Source: a virus
DNA: 23,321 nt
IMG/VR virus record: IMGVR_UViG_3300019776_000552
Span: 1-23,321 of that record
Direction: 5' to 3' (one strand)
Part shown: positions 1 through 7,102 of the stretch, piece after piece
How the letters are laid out: every line of letters starts with the position of its first letter
Numbering within the stretch: position 1 is the first letter of the stretch
The notes under the pieces: generated by a model
What the model was told of the DNA's origin: nothing
The model's input: the letters and a program-made list of their open reading frames with translations, nothing else
Databases searched by the model: none
Made by a program: the position numbers and the translations under genes

Positions 1-177
1 GTTTTCTTTGGCTTTCAATTCAGTTTGGCGTTGTTCCAACGTTTTACGAATTTTAACCGTTGCGGTAGCTTGTGCCACTTCGGAAGCGGTTAACGGTTGC
101 GGTGCTGTTACGCTTTTACGTGTTGCACGCTGTTTTGTCGTTGCGCTTGTTATTGCGCTGTTTTTCGCTGTTTTCAT
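1..177 (-). CDS. N-terminal part of an unknown Ala/Thr/Lys-rich protein (runs off the left edge)
   Basis: Reading the minus strand, an ATG at 177-175 opens a frame that stays open to base 1 (59 codons). The peptide begins MKTAKNSAITSATTKQRATR and continues with an Ala/Gln/Thr-rich, basic stretch ending in LEQRQTELKAKEN, which looks helical. No domain is recognisable and the rest of the gene lies outside the window. Base composition is clearly richer in G+C than the phage genes to the right, so it may belong to the host chromosome or to a different module. The plus-strand frame over the same bases (8-193) is Cys/Val-rich and looks like an antisense shadow. Start and strand are moderately secure, function unknown. 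Confidence 0.5.
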   Translation of the reverse strand, partial: MKTAKNSAITSATTKQRATRKSVTAPQPLTASEVAQATATVKIRKTLEQRQTELKAKEN

Positions 178-895
178 AATTTCAGATTTTTAAATGAACG
201 TTTGGCACTATTGCCGTTGAATTATGGTGCAATACTAAGGTGGTTATTTGAATTGAACAAAATTTTAACATAATTTTAACAAAATATTATTGTTTTGTAA
301 GGCAATGTTTACAATAATGCTTGTTTTGTAGGATTATTAGTGTAGGAATTTATCCTATGAAAAATCGTGCCGAAGAAGGTATTTTGTAAGAATGAATGTA
401 AGAAAAATTTATGTGTTTGTTGGGTTGGATTGTAGGGATTTTGTGCCGAAGTGATAAATATAATCTATGAAAGCCGTAAAACCTATAAATAAACTCTATA
501 CCAATTCATTATAATAGTTGTCTATCGTTTTTGAGTCTTTGATAAATTATTTTTATAGTGGGTGGTTGCCCACTATCGACAAGCACAAGCACAACCGCAA
601 AATGACAGCAACAAAAATGCAAAATGATATGACGATAGTCATCCGTTACGGTGGTCGCATAGGTAGGAAAAGGCAAAAAAGGTATGGCGAAAAGGCGAAA
701 AAGAGAGGTGGGGGAGTGTTTTGAAACGGTTTCCGGTGGAGGGATTGACTCGCGAAATGGTGGGGAATCTAAATGCCCTACATTTGTAATATCCCGAAAA
801 ATGTACAGACATATTAAACCTTATGTATTATTAGGATAAGAATTAATAAGTGTTTACATAGTAAAGTCTATATAAAAGTATGTACAAATAATGAT
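178..895. other. Long stretch without a convincing gene
   Basis: About 700 bases separate the minus-strand partial gene from the promoter of the gene at 908. It contains AT-rich DNA (240-500) with short direct repeats (AATTTTAACA in tandem at 261-281; TTGTTTTGTA at 290-299 and 321-330), then a GC-richer part (540-780). A TTG-started frame at 518-724 has no gene-like features. Two inverted repeats are visible: ATAGTGGG/CCCACTAT at 555-562 and 569-576, and TACATTT/AAATGTA at 779-785 and 799-805. Neither has a following T-run, so neither is a clear plus-strand terminator. I see no integrase, tRNA or RNA gene here. Confidence 0.5.
555..576. repeat. Inverted repeat, 8-bp stem
   Basis: ATAGTGGG at 555-562 pairs perfectly with CCCACTAT at 569-576 around a 6-base loop. 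There is no T-run on the plus strand. It lies in the GC-richer non-coding part left of the phage genes. It could be a protein-binding site or an RNA hairpin; the function is unknown. Confidence 0.4.
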
Positions 896-903
896 TATAT
901 TTG
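896..903 (+). promoter_or_regulatory. Bacteroidota -7 box (TATATTTG)
   Basis: TATATTTG fits the Bacteroidota -7 consensus TAnnTTTG exactly and is followed by CC. It ends only four bases before the ATG at 908, so the transcript would start at or within a few bases of the start codon. No clear TTG -33 element is visible at the expected distance. Confidence 0.55.
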
Positions 904-907
904 CCGT

Positions 908-1756
908 ATGATAAAGTATTCAATTATTAATAAAAGGGGGAAGAGTAAGGAGTTTGATTACCTATGGTTTTGGCCGGAAGGATATGAATATGTAGATGCA
1001 AGGTATTGTAATATTCGTGTATCACGTTCTTCTTCGTTATACAACTATAAAAGATACCTGTATAAGCTTTGGTATTTGAATCCTGATATGACAGAGGATG
1101 ATGCTGTGAATGATGGAATCAATATGATACAAACGCTTTTAAATGCAGATGTCAGCATACTTCTCGTTGATAGCGATATTTATGAGATAGCGTTTGAGGT
1201 ATTTAACGGAGACATTCCTGTAGATATAAGTGACATTGTAAAGGACGTTTCGAGGATAGAATGGAAGAAAGATATATCAGGCCTTATAAAAATGACAGAA
1301 GATGACTTCTATAAAATTCACGGAGAAGAATATAAAACTCAAAAAGAACTTTACTATGCATATATTGAATATGTAAGGTCAAAAAAAGTAACCGAAAGTC
1401 TAAAATGTATAAATATTATGAAGTTAAAAACAATGAAAGAAAAAGTTATGGCTACAATATTAGCTGTAAAACAGGAAAACGAAGGTGTGTGTTCAATATT
1501 AGATGTGTCAAGGGAGCTTAATATTAGCTTTAAAACTGCTCAGAAATATTGCGAAGCATGTATGCAAGATGTTACATTAGAGGAATATGTACTTGTTTCT
1601 AATAAAAACAACATTGCGAGAGATAACAGCTTGGCTACTATAACAGAATGTGTTAAAATATTGAATGCGGCTAATATGAAGGTCACAAAGTCTGCAGTAC
1701 ATAAAGCTACCGGCCTTTCAAGAGTTACAATCGATAAATATTGGGATAAACTATAG
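908..1756 (+). CDS. Putative DNA-binding protein with two C-terminal helix-turn-helix segments
   Basis: A 282-residue protein that I do not recognise as a named family. The N-terminal 140 residues are rich in Tyr, Trp and Asp. The C-terminal third contains two helix-turn-helix-like segments: SILDVSRELNISFKTAQKYC (about residues 196-215) and KVTKSAVHKATGLSRVTIDK (about 259-278), both with the usual Ala/Gly turn and a basic recognition helix. This suggests a phage regulator or another DNA-binding role (inference). The promoter -7 box sits immediately before the ATG, so the mRNA may be leaderless. The last codons overlap the end of a small minus-strand ORF. Confidence 0.7.
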   Translation: MIKYSIINKRGKSKEFDYLWFWPEGYEYVDARYCNIRVSRSSSLYNYKRYLYKLWYLNPDMTEDDAVNDGINMIQTLLNADVSILLVDSDIYEIAFEVFNGDIPVDISDIVKDVSRIEWKKDISGLIKMTEDDFYKIHGEEYKTQKELYYAYIEYVRSKKVTESLKCINIMKLKTMKEKVMATILAVKQENEGVCSILDVSRELNISFKTAQKYCEACMQDVTLEEYVLVSNKNNIARDNSLATITECVKILNAANMKVTKSAVHKATGLSRVTIDKYWDKL

Positions 1757-1897
1757 GTCTTCCTGCAGTATGTCAAGAACAACAAACCCTAAAAATCCTG
1801 ATATTTTGTCATTTAATTGGAATAAATATGTCATTTCTCCTGTTTCTTCGTACTTTTTAGTAAGTTCTTTGACTGTTTTTATGAATTCTTCTCTCAT
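1751..1897 (-). CDS. Small hypothetical protein (48 aa), convergent with the HTH gene
   Basis: The minus-strand frame from ATG at 1897-1895 to TAG at 1753-1751 gives MREEFIKTVKELTKKYEETG followed by a hydrophobic segment SGFLGFVVLDILQEDL. The composition (charged amphipathic helix, then hydrophobic C-terminus) looks like a real small protein and fills an otherwise empty gap. Its 3' end overlaps the stop codon of the convergent gene by six bases. No function can be given. It is short, so non-coding remains possible. Confidence 0.5.
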   Translation of the reverse strand: MREEFIKTVKELTKKYEETGEMTYLFQLNDKISGFLGFVVLDILQEDL

Positions 1898-1926
1898 TTT
1901 ATAGAATTTTAATATTTATTTCTTTA

Positions 1927-1934
1927 TATATTTG
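1927..1934 (+). promoter_or_regulatory. Bacteroidota -7 box (TATATTTG)
   Basis: TATATTTGCC matches the TAnnTTTG consensus and lies 27 bases before the ATG of the membrane protein gene at 1962. It probably drives the run that includes groEL and groES, because no other promoter or terminator is seen between it and 4482. Confidence 0.6.
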
Positions 1935-1961
1935 CCTCAACAAATTTAATCAAATTTCTAT

Positions 1962-2228
1962 ATGATTTTTATAACAATTTTATCCTCGTTTTTAATATTG
2001 GTTACGGCTTTCGGGCTAATCCTTTATTTTACAACTAATGATTTAGAAATCGAGGCTCAGGTTTCTCCATATCTATTTCTTTTTGGAGTGAATCTATTCC
2101 CTAAAGACGAAATCCTTCCTTATTGGGATTTCTCAATTTACCTTTTATGCTTAAAAGTATCTTTCTGTTGGGGATTCGATGAGGATGCTTACAGCGGAGA
2201 TGACTATAATAACTTTAACTTTAATTAA
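1962..2228 (+). CDS. Small membrane protein of unknown function (88 aa)
   Basis: Residues 1-26 are a strongly hydrophobic segment (FITILSSFLILVTAFGLILYF), either a membrane anchor or an uncleaved signal. The remainder is aromatic and hydrophobic and ends with the acidic/Asn tail DEDAYSGDDYNNFNFN. It is the first gene after the promoter at 1927 and ends two bases before the next start, so it is translated with the small protein and the chaperonin operon. I do not recognise a family. Confidence 0.6.
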   Translation: MIFITILSSFLILVTAFGLILYFTTNDLEIEAQVSPYLFLFGVNLFPKDEILPYWDFSIYLLCLKVSFCWGFDEDAYSGDDYNNFNFN

Positions 2229-2229
2229 A

Positions 2230-2427
2230 ATGAGCACATTTATTAGCAGACTTCTTGATGAACAATCAGAACTAAACAAAAAAATAATAAATCTCGAAGT
2301 ATTTACATTGGGAGATTTATTTCAAGACCTTGATGAAATACATCAGTCTTTACTTAAAATTCAATTAATATCAATGAAAACTTATGAACAGGTTTTATCA
2401 GAAAGAATTAAATACTTAAACCAATAA
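2230..2427 (+). CDS. Small conserved-type phage protein (65 aa), helical
   Basis: The protein MSTFISRLLDEQSELNKKI... ends with LLKIQLISMKTYEQVLSERI. Small phage proteins that begin with a F..RLL.E..EL.+KI helix and end with a LL..Q...M..Y...L..RI helix are common and uncharacterised (family memory, not searched). The upstream in-frame extension (from 2179) overlaps the previous gene and has an unlike composition, so the start at 2230 is chosen. It lies two bases after the previous stop and two bases before groEL. Confidence 0.65.
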   Translation: MSTFISRLLDEQSELNKKIINLEVFTLGDLFQDLDEIHQSLLKIQLISMKTYEQVLSERIKYLNQ

Positions 2428-2429
2428 AC

Positions 2430-3989
2430 ATGATTGAAAAACAAATTTTATTTGACAAAGATGCAAAAGAAAAGCTCCTTACCGGTGTAAATGCTGTGGC
2501 GGATGCTGTAAAGGTTACGCTTGGGGCGGCCGGAAGGAATGTGGCTATTGAAGATGAGAGAGGCCTTCCTCACTTAACTAAAGATGGTGTTACAGTTGCT
2601 AAGGCAATTACGTTGTCTGACCCGGTTGAGAATTTAGGAGCAAGTATCCTAAAGGAAGCATCGAGTAAAAGCACTGATTTGGCCGGAGATGGAACCACTA
2701 CTACTGCAGTATTAGCTCAGGGAATCATTAATAGAGCGATGCCTCAAGTAAATGAATCAACCAATATTACTTTATTGAAACGTGGTATGGAAGACGCATC
2801 GAAGGATGTCGTAGAGTACTTAGAAAAAAGCAGTAGGAAGGTTAGTAAAAAAGCATTGAAGTATGTTGCGAGCATATCTGCGAATAATGATTCAGAAATA
2901 GGAGGGCTTATATCTAAAGCATATTCTAAAGTTGGAATTAATGGAGAAGTTACAATGGAGGAGAGCTTGGATGGAAGGACATACGTTGAGATTACTGACG
3001 GTGTTAAAATCCGTAAAGGATACACTTCTCCATACTTGATTACTGACCAAGAGAAACAAGAATGTGTATTAGATGAGCCATTGGTGTTTATCTCAGACCA
3101 AAAGATTGACAGTATTGATGAGATTGAGGAAGTATTGAAAGCGGCTATTCAAAATAAAAGAAGTCTATTGATTATTTCTGATATTGATGACAGGGTAATG
3201 AATGTCTTAAATATAAATAAAGCCAAAGGAGTAATCAAAGTAAATGTAGTTTCTCCTGAGGGAATCGGAATTAAGAGATTCGAGCTTTTAGAAGACTTAT
3301 GTGCTTTAACGGGAAGTATCTTGGCTTCTGATGAAACAGGGAATGATTTGTCTGCAGTAGATGGAACTTTCTTGGGTCAGGCTAAAAAATGTATATCTTC
3401 ATCAACTAAGACAATACTTATTGTTGATAAGGCTGAAAATAAAGAGGCAATCGATGGACGTGTTAAAAGTGTAAAGGATTCTATCCTTGAAAGTGAGAAC
3501 AAACACAACTTGTGGCACTATAAAGACCGTCTTGGTAGATTATCAGGAGGTGTGGCTGTAATTCGTGTAGGAGCGAAGAGTGAAGTCGAAATGAAGGAGA
3601 AGAAAGACAGGGTCGATGATGCTATCAAAGCTACTAAGGCTGCTCTTGAAGAAGGTATTATTGCCGGAGGAGGTGTTGCATTGGCTCAGTTCAAAGAACC
3701 ATCGAGAGCAAATGATTATTCTGATTCTTATGAATTAGGGTATCAATCTGTTGTCGAATCTCTTAAAGACCCTTATTTTCAGATTCTAAAAAATGCGTCT
3801 ATTTTAGATTTCGGTATATCAAATACAGAAGATAGAGGTATAAATGTCATTACAGGGTTAGTTGTAGATATGTTTGAAGCAGGAATTATTGATTCTACTA
3901 AGGTAGCAAGAAACGCCGTTGAGAATTCTGTATCTGTAGCTTCATTGTTAATGACTACAGAAGTAACTATAACAAACAAAAGAGCTTAA
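2430..3989 (+). CDS. groEL: Phage-encoded GroEL chaperonin (Hsp60)
   Basis: ATP-driven protein-folding chamber, acting in the cytoplasm with GroES. The 519 residues align along the whole of GroEL, with key positions at nearly E. coli numbering: VTLGAAGRNV (29-38), KDGVTVA with Asp52, AGDGTTTT with Asp87, the RVDDA aspartate (397) and AGGGVAL (412-418). The apical peptide-binding face keeps Tyr198 and Tyr202 (GYTSPYL). It is shorter than host GroEL (about 545 residues) and lacks the GGM-repeat tail. It lies in an operon with a GroES-like gene, but groEL comes first, the reverse of the usual bacterial order. Phage chaperonins are known for some large phages; the likely client is a phage capsid or tail protein (inference). 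Confidence 0.95.
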   Translation: MIEKQILFDKDAKEKLLTGVNAVADAVKVTLGAAGRNVAIEDERGLPHLTKDGVTVAKAITLSDPVENLGASILKEASSKSTDLAGDGTTTTAVLAQGIINRAMPQVNESTNITLLKRGMEDASKDVVEYLEKSSRKVSKKALKYVASISANNDSEIGGLISKAYSKVGINGEVTMEESLDGRTYVEITDGVKIRKGYTSPYLITDQEKQECVLDEPLVFISDQKIDSIDEIEEVLKAAIQNKRSLLIISDIDDRVMNVLNINKAKGVIKVNVVSPEGIGIKRFELLEDLCALTGSILASDETGNDLSAVDGTFLGQAKKCISSSTKTILIVDKAENKEAIDGRVKSVKDSILESENKHNLWHYKDRLGRLSGGVAVIRVGAKSEVEMKEKKDRVDDAIKATKAALEEGIIAGGGVALAQFKEPSRANDYSDSYELGYQSVVESLKDPYFQILKNASILDFGISNTEDRGINVITGLVVDMFEAGIIDSTKVARNAVENSVSVASLLMTTEVTITNKRA

Positions 3990-3991
3990 TT

Positions 3992-4231
3992 ATGAAACAC
4001 TCAACAACAGCATTGCTAAACGATGAAGCAGGTCAATGGCAAAATCCTTCAACTGACAAGATATATTTCTCGAGAACATCAGAACCGGGTTCATCTTATT
4101 TTGTAGGTAAGGGAGAACAAATAGAGATTCATTCTTTAGATGCAGGAGGTTCTCCACAAAGTGCAATTCTTCCGGCCGGATTAGCATTAAAACTTATATT
4201 TGACGGATTAACTAAAATAAGAGAGAATTAA
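3992..4231 (+). CDS. Unknown 79-aa protein between groEL and groES
   Basis: It begins MKHSTTALLNDEAGQWQNPS and looks like a small beta-rich protein with a helical end (LALKLIFDGLTKIREN). It starts two bases after the groEL stop and ends two bases before the groES-like start, so it is co-translated with both. I recognise no family. The position suggests either a chaperonin accessory or a structural protein that is a chaperonin client (inference). Confidence 0.65.
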   Translation: MKHSTTALLNDEAGQWQNPSTDKIYFSRTSEPGSSYFVGKGEQIEIHSLDAGGSPQSAILPAGLALKLIFDGLTKIREN

Positions 4232-4233
4232 TT

Positions 4234-4482
4234 ATGAAGGCATACGGTAAAGCATTGATTATATCTGAGCTGAAAGAAGAAGTGAAAACTAAGATTGGTA
4301 TTGTTCTTCCAAACACAAAAGAAATTAGGTATAAATTAGGAGAAGTGGTCGGAATTGGAGATGTCAAAGATATTAAAGTCGGAGACAAAATATACTACGA
4401 TAAAATGGGGGAGAGTGAAATCAGGATTGACGGAAAGAAACTATTCGTTATAATGGAAAATGATGTAAGAGTCATTCTTTAA
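4234..4482 (+). CDS. groES: GroES-like co-chaperonin (Cpn10)
   Basis: The 82-residue protein has the Cpn10 pattern. A mobile loop contains the GroEL-binding tripeptide IVL at residues 23-25 (KTKIGIVLPNTKE). It is followed by LGEVVGIGDVKDIKVGDKIYY and the closing strand IDGKKLFVIMENDVRVIL. It is shorter than E. coli GroES (97 residues) because the N-terminal strand and roof loop are trimmed. It is the last gene of the chaperonin operon and is followed by a strong terminator. It would cap the phage GroEL, and possibly host GroEL. Confidence 0.85.
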   Translation: MKAYGKALIISELKEEVKTKIGIVLPNTKEIRYKLGEVVGIGDVKDIKVGDKIYYDKMGESEIRIDGKKLFVIMENDVRVIL

Positions 4483-4487
4483 AACAG

Positions 4488-4520
4488 AAGGAGGGAAATT
4501 TAATCCCTCCTTTTTTATTT
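4488..4520 (+). terminator. Intrinsic terminator after groES, shared with the convergent gene
   Basis: AAGGAGGGA at 4488-4496 pairs with TCCCTCCTT at 4504-4512 around a 7-base AT loop, followed by a T-run to 4520. It ends the chaperonin operon. The convergent minus-strand gene ends inside it (stop at 4517-4515), so it may also work in that direction, where the T-run is weaker. Confidence 0.85.
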
Positions 4521-5072
4521 TGTTCCAACTATTTTCTCTGCAGTACCATCTTCTTCTCTTTTTTTATTCATTTTCATAATTAACTTTCGGTATAGTTTCT
4601 CTGTATATGTTGGGTCATCTCCTTTGAATATTGGGTTAGCGATTGGATTTGTAGGAATTGGTTCGCCCTCAAGATGGTTGTAGAATTTCCTGCATGCAAT
4701 CTTGTATTTCTGAGACAAAGTGTACAAATGCTTATACCCCTTCTCATCTCTCCACACCTTTACAATTTCCTTTTTCTTTAGTTTTGAAAGCCAGTCGATA
4801 CTATTAAATCCCATTATACAAGAATAATCTAAAAATGTAGTTCTATCAAAGATATTTTCATCATAAAGGAAAAGAATCATTTCTAACTCATCTAATGAAA
4901 TGTTGTACTTTTCTTGAATATACTTCCTTACAACACGAAGATATTTCATATAGGTAGAAGCCTTTTCTTTGTAATAATAGTTAGCTCTTCCGCTTTTGAG
5001 CATCTCCATTCTATACAGTTCCGGCTTTCCTCCCTTTCTGTACATTTTTCTTCTTCCGGGTAGTCTTGACAT
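4515..5072 (-). CDS. Winged-helix-like putative DNA-binding protein
   Basis: From ATG at 5072-5070 the product is 185 residues, starting MSRLPGRRKMYRKGGKPELY. A very basic N-terminus is followed by NISLDELEMILFLYDENIFD, a helical segment, and WLSKLKKKEIVKVWRDEKGYKHLYTLSQKYK, which resembles the helix plus beta-wing of MarR-type winged-helix proteins. The longer frame to 5219 would run through the divergent promoter region and lacks phage-like composition, so the internal start just downstream of a TATATTTG box is preferred. It is the only sizeable minus-strand phage gene here and is divergent from 5145, so it may regulate that intergenic region (inference). Confidence 0.7.
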   Translation of the reverse strand: MSRLPGRRKMYRKGGKPELYRMEMLKSGRANYYYKEKASTYMKYLRVVRKYIQEKYNISLDELEMILFLYDENIFDRTTFLDYSCIMGFNSIDWLSKLKKKEIVKVWRDEKGYKHLYTLSQKYKIACRKFYNHLEGEPIPTNPIANPIFKGDDPTYTEKLYRKLIMKMNKKREEDGTAEKIVGTK

Positions 5073-5094
5073 GATTTTATTGAATTTACGATTA

Positions 5095-5102
5095 CAAATA
5101 TA
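5095..5102 (-). promoter_or_regulatory. Bacteroidota -7 box on the minus strand (TATATTTG)
   Basis: The minus strand reads TATATTTG over 5102-5095, a perfect TAnnTTTG box, 22 bases before the start of the winged-helix gene. It faces away from the TAACTTTG box at 5118-5125, so the two promoters overlap in a short divergent region. Confidence 0.6.
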
Positions 5103-5117
5103 TAGAGAAAAATCGTG

Positions 5118-5125
5118 TAACTTTG
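5118..5125 (+). promoter_or_regulatory. Bacteroidota -7 box (TAACTTTG)
   Basis: TAACTTTGCA matches TAnnTTTG and lies 19 bases before the ATG at 5145. It starts the run of small genes that leads into the lysis and tail-fibre genes. Confidence 0.65.
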
Positions 5126-5144
5126 CACGATAAACAAAACAGAT

Positions 5145-5480
5145 ATGCCTAACGTTAATAATAAGATTGCTCAAAGAAGAGTTGTTGAGCAAGACACAGT
5201 AAGGAAAAGTCCTCAGCAAAAAAGAGCAGAGATGGAAGCTATTACAAAAGCAAAGAGGGCTGAAATAGTTAGAAAAAAAGATTCTATACTAAATAGACAA
5301 GCTGCATCAAGGGGAATGACTCGTGAAGAACAAAGAGAACAACAAAAGAAAGATGCTAAAAAACCAAATGTTCAACTTGATGGAATGAACACAAGCTCTG
5401 CAAATAAAAGAGGAGAATCAAAAGGAAGTTGCTCTACAGGTCAAACTAATAAAGGAGAAAGTTTAAAAGATAATAAATAA
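5145..5480 (+). CDS. Basic, disordered protein of unknown function (111 aa)
   Basis: The protein is dominated by Lys, Arg, Glu, Gln and Ser, with a likely helix in the middle (QQKRAEMEAITKAKRAEIVR) and a low-complexity tail. One Cys is present. No family is recognised. It is the first gene after the promoter at 5118 and ends one base before the next start. A nucleic-acid-binding or virion-internal role would fit the charge, but this is only a guess. Confidence 0.6.
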   Translation: MPNVNNKIAQRRVVEQDTVRKSPQQKRAEMEAITKAKRAEIVRKKDSILNRQAASRGMTREEQREQQKKDAKKPNVQLDGMNTSSANKRGESKGSCSTGQTNKGESLKDNK

Positions 5481-5481
5481 C

Positions 5482-5688
5482 ATGATAAAGGAAACAAAAG
5501 AAACTACTCAGGATAGTATAAAACCTAAGTATAGTAAATTAAAGAAAACCACATCAAAAGATAGCCTTGATTATAAAAAAGGATTTGATGATGCTATTAA
5601 TGGTAAAAACAGATTATTCCCTAATAAAAGTAGATTAGGAGGATATACAGAAGCAAAAGAAAGAGGATTGAGGAAAAATAAAAAATAA
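5482..5688 (+). CDS. Small RMF/CrpP-like protein (68 aa)
   Basis: Residues 30-61 (DYKKGFDDAINGKNRLFPNK followed by SRLGGYTEAKERG) match the pattern of ribosome modulation factor and the related CrpP proteins: an aromatic-x-x-Gly-[YF]-x-x-A-x-x-G start, a Pro in the middle, then LGG[WY]xEA. RMF dimerises and silences ribosomes; CrpP-like proteins are small and of varied, debated function. The N-terminal 29 residues are a Lys/Thr-rich extension. The similarity is by eye only and short, so a ribosome-directed role is a hypothesis. It sits one base after the previous stop, in the early-looking small-gene cluster. Confidence 0.6.
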   Translation: MIKETKETTQDSIKPKYSKLKKTTSKDSLDYKKGFDDAINGKNRLFPNKSRLGGYTEAKERGLRKNKK

Positions 5689-5689
5689 T

Positions 5690-5866
5690 ATGAAATCTAA
5701 GGGATTAGGAGACTCAGTAGAAAAACTTACTAAATTCACAGGAATACATCCGATTGTAAAAAAATTAGTTAAGAATTGCAACTGTGAAGATAGAAAAGCA
5801 AGACTGAATAATCCTGAACTTCATATTAATAAATTATTATACGGAAAATCAAGGTATGGGAGATAA
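5690..5866 (+). CDS. Small phage protein with Cys motif (58 aa)
   Basis: This frame from ATG at 5690 to TAA at 5866 encodes MKSKGLGDSVEKLTKFTGIH followed by PIVKKLVKNCNCEDRKARLN and a short tail. The layout KGLGD-x-[VI]-EK-x-T-x-TGI, then a Cys-x-Cys, then RK-x-x-LN, resembles small proteins that recur in Bacteroidota phages near structural or lysis genes (from memory, not searched). The function is unknown. It starts one base after the previous stop and overlaps the next gene by eleven bases, typical of translational coupling. Confidence 0.7.
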   Translation: MKSKGLGDSVEKLTKFTGIHPIVKKLVKNCNCEDRKARLNNPELHINKLLYGKSRYGR

Positions 5867-6164
5867 TATAAGTAAAACAGCAAGGTATTATAGGGAAAAC
5901 CCCGAAGCTCGTGAAAAACATCAGAAATCCTCAAAAAAATGGAATCAATCTGATAAGGGTAAGGCGTATAAAAAAGCTAAAAATGCCACTCCTGAGGAGA
6001 AAAAGAAAAAAGCTGTTAGAGAGAAAGCAAGGTCTAAATTTAAAAATATACCGAAAGGTAAGGTTGTTGACCATAAAAAACCATTAGCAAAAGGAGGAAG
6101 CAATGAAAAATCTAATCTTAGAGTTGTTTCAGCAAGAACCAATAATACTAAAAACAAAAAGTAA
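5856..6164 (+). CDS. HNH-like small basic protein (102 aa)
   Basis: The C-terminal segment GKVVDHKKPLAKGGSNEKSN then LRVVSARTNNTKNKK carries the core of an HNH motif: Asp72-His73 on the first strand, Asn87-Leu88 and a final Asn96...Lys99 in place of the last His. The zinc-binding Cys pairs of many HNH enzymes are absent. The N-terminal 60 residues are Lys-rich and helical, similar to the N-terminus of small phage HNH proteins. It may cut or only bind DNA; HNH proteins often assist terminase, but here it is far from terL. The start overlaps the previous gene. Confidence 0.65.
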   Translation: MGDNISKTARYYRENPEAREKHQKSSKKWNQSDKGKAYKKAKNATPEEKKKKAVREKARSKFKNIPKGKVVDHKKPLAKGGSNEKSNLRVVSARTNNTKNKK

Positions 6165-6171
6165 TATAGGC

Positions 6172-6606
6172 ATGAGTTGGTTTGTAGATAATTGGTTAGA
6201 GATAATTGGCAGTACCGCTTTGAGTGGTGCTGTCGGATGGTTCTTCGGAGGAAAACAGGCGAAGAGAGTGGAATTGAAAAAAGGTAATGCTGATGCTACG
6301 CAGAGTATGGCCGATTTGTATGGTACATTCTTGGAAGACTATAAGGCTCGTATGGCTGAGGTTATGTCGGAATTAATTGAGGTAAAAAATCACAACAAGG
6401 AATTGCAACTACAATTCAACAAAATACAGTTGGATTATGCAAGAGAAGTTGAGAGGTCTCAAAATTGGGAGAAACTTCACAGAGAGATGAAAACTAAATA
6501 CGATGCTCTTGAAAAGGAGTATGATGAAATCAAGAAGGAGAATGAAAAGATGAGAGGGGAGATTGATAGATTGAAAAAAGAATTTAAAAAATATGAGAGT
6601 AAGTAA
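6172..6606 (+). CDS. Membrane-anchored coiled-coil protein (144 aa), lysis region
   Basis: From the ATG at 6172 the protein starts MSWFVDNWLEIIGSTALSGA, a single membrane segment ending in GWFFGGKQAKR, followed by about 100 residues of heptad-rich coiled coil. A longer frame from 6103 overlaps the HNH-like gene and is disfavoured. The gene overlaps the lysozyme start by 14 bases. A short N-terminal membrane segment next to a lysozyme suggests a holin-related or spanin-related part (inference), but the coiled coil is longer than in usual holins. Confidence 0.65.
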   Translation: MSWFVDNWLEIIGSTALSGAVGWFFGGKQAKRVELKKGNADATQSMADLYGTFLEDYKARMAEVMSELIEVKNHNKELQLQFNKIQLDYAREVERSQNWEKLHREMKTKYDALEKEYDEIKKENEKMRGEIDRLKKEFKKYESK

Positions 6607-7090
6607 TAACTGTATTAATCTAATTGTAAAGTTTGAGTCTTTACATGATGGAGATTTGTCAAAGATAGGATTACAGCCTAAGTTAGACCCTGTTGGGATT
6701 TGGACGGAAGGATATGGGAGGGCTATGCGTGATAAAAAAGGCAAGTTCATAAAGGGAAAGGAAAACAAAGAATTAGCCTATTCCTTAATTTCAATTCATA
6801 CGAAGGAAGATGCAATGTCGGCATTGAAGACAGACCTTAAACCGAGAGAGGAAATTGTTGCTCAAAATGTAAGGGTTCCTTTATCTCAAAACCAATTTGA
6901 TGCTTTAGTTTCGTATATCTATAACACAGGAGGGTCTCAGACATTATATAACCTGATTAATAAGAAAGCAGGAGATGTTGCAATTCGTAATTGGATGGAA
7001 ACAAAATATATTACAGGAAGCGGAAGTAAGAAACCTCTTCCGGGATTAATCAAGAGAAGAAAAGCTGAGGCTGATTTATTCTTCTCGTAA
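6593..7090 (+). CDS. Endolysin, T4-type lysozyme (GH24)
   Basis: Cleaves the glycan chains of host peptidoglycan for release of progeny. The 165 residues show the GH24 signature: IVKFESL with the catalytic Glu15, then LDPVGIWTEGYG with Thr38 and a nearby Asp32, matching the Glu-Asp/Cys-Thr triad of T4 lysozyme. Later come LSQNQFDALVSYIYNTGG and the typical ending GLIKRRKAEADLFFS. No signal peptide is seen, so it would need a holin to reach the cell wall. It overlaps the upstream membrane protein gene and is followed 12 bases later by a membrane protein gene, forming a lysis cassette. Confidence 0.92.
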   Translation: MRVSNNCINLIVKFESLHDGDLSKIGLQPKLDPVGIWTEGYGRAMRDKKGKFIKGKENKELAYSLISIHTKEDAMSALKTDLKPREEIVAQNVRVPLSQNQFDALVSYIYNTGGSQTLYNLINKKAGDVAIRNWMETKYITGSGSKKPLPGLIKRRKAEADLFFS

Positions 7091-7102
7091 AACAATAGAT
7101 AT

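Noticed and set aside
518-724. Frame of 68 codons on the plus strand in the left non-coding region
   Set aside because: It needs a TTG start, has no promoter box, crosses an 8-bp inverted repeat and has an unnatural Lys/Arg/Gly tail. Probably non-coding.
2744-3025. Antisense frame inside groEL
   Set aside because: Shadow of a strongly conserved coding gene; the same applies to the antisense frames in the portal, fibre and capsid genes.
5073-5219. N-terminal extension of the minus-strand winged-helix gene
   Set aside because: It would overlap the divergent promoter region and the start of the gene at 5145, and the promoter box at 5095-5102 lies downstream of it.
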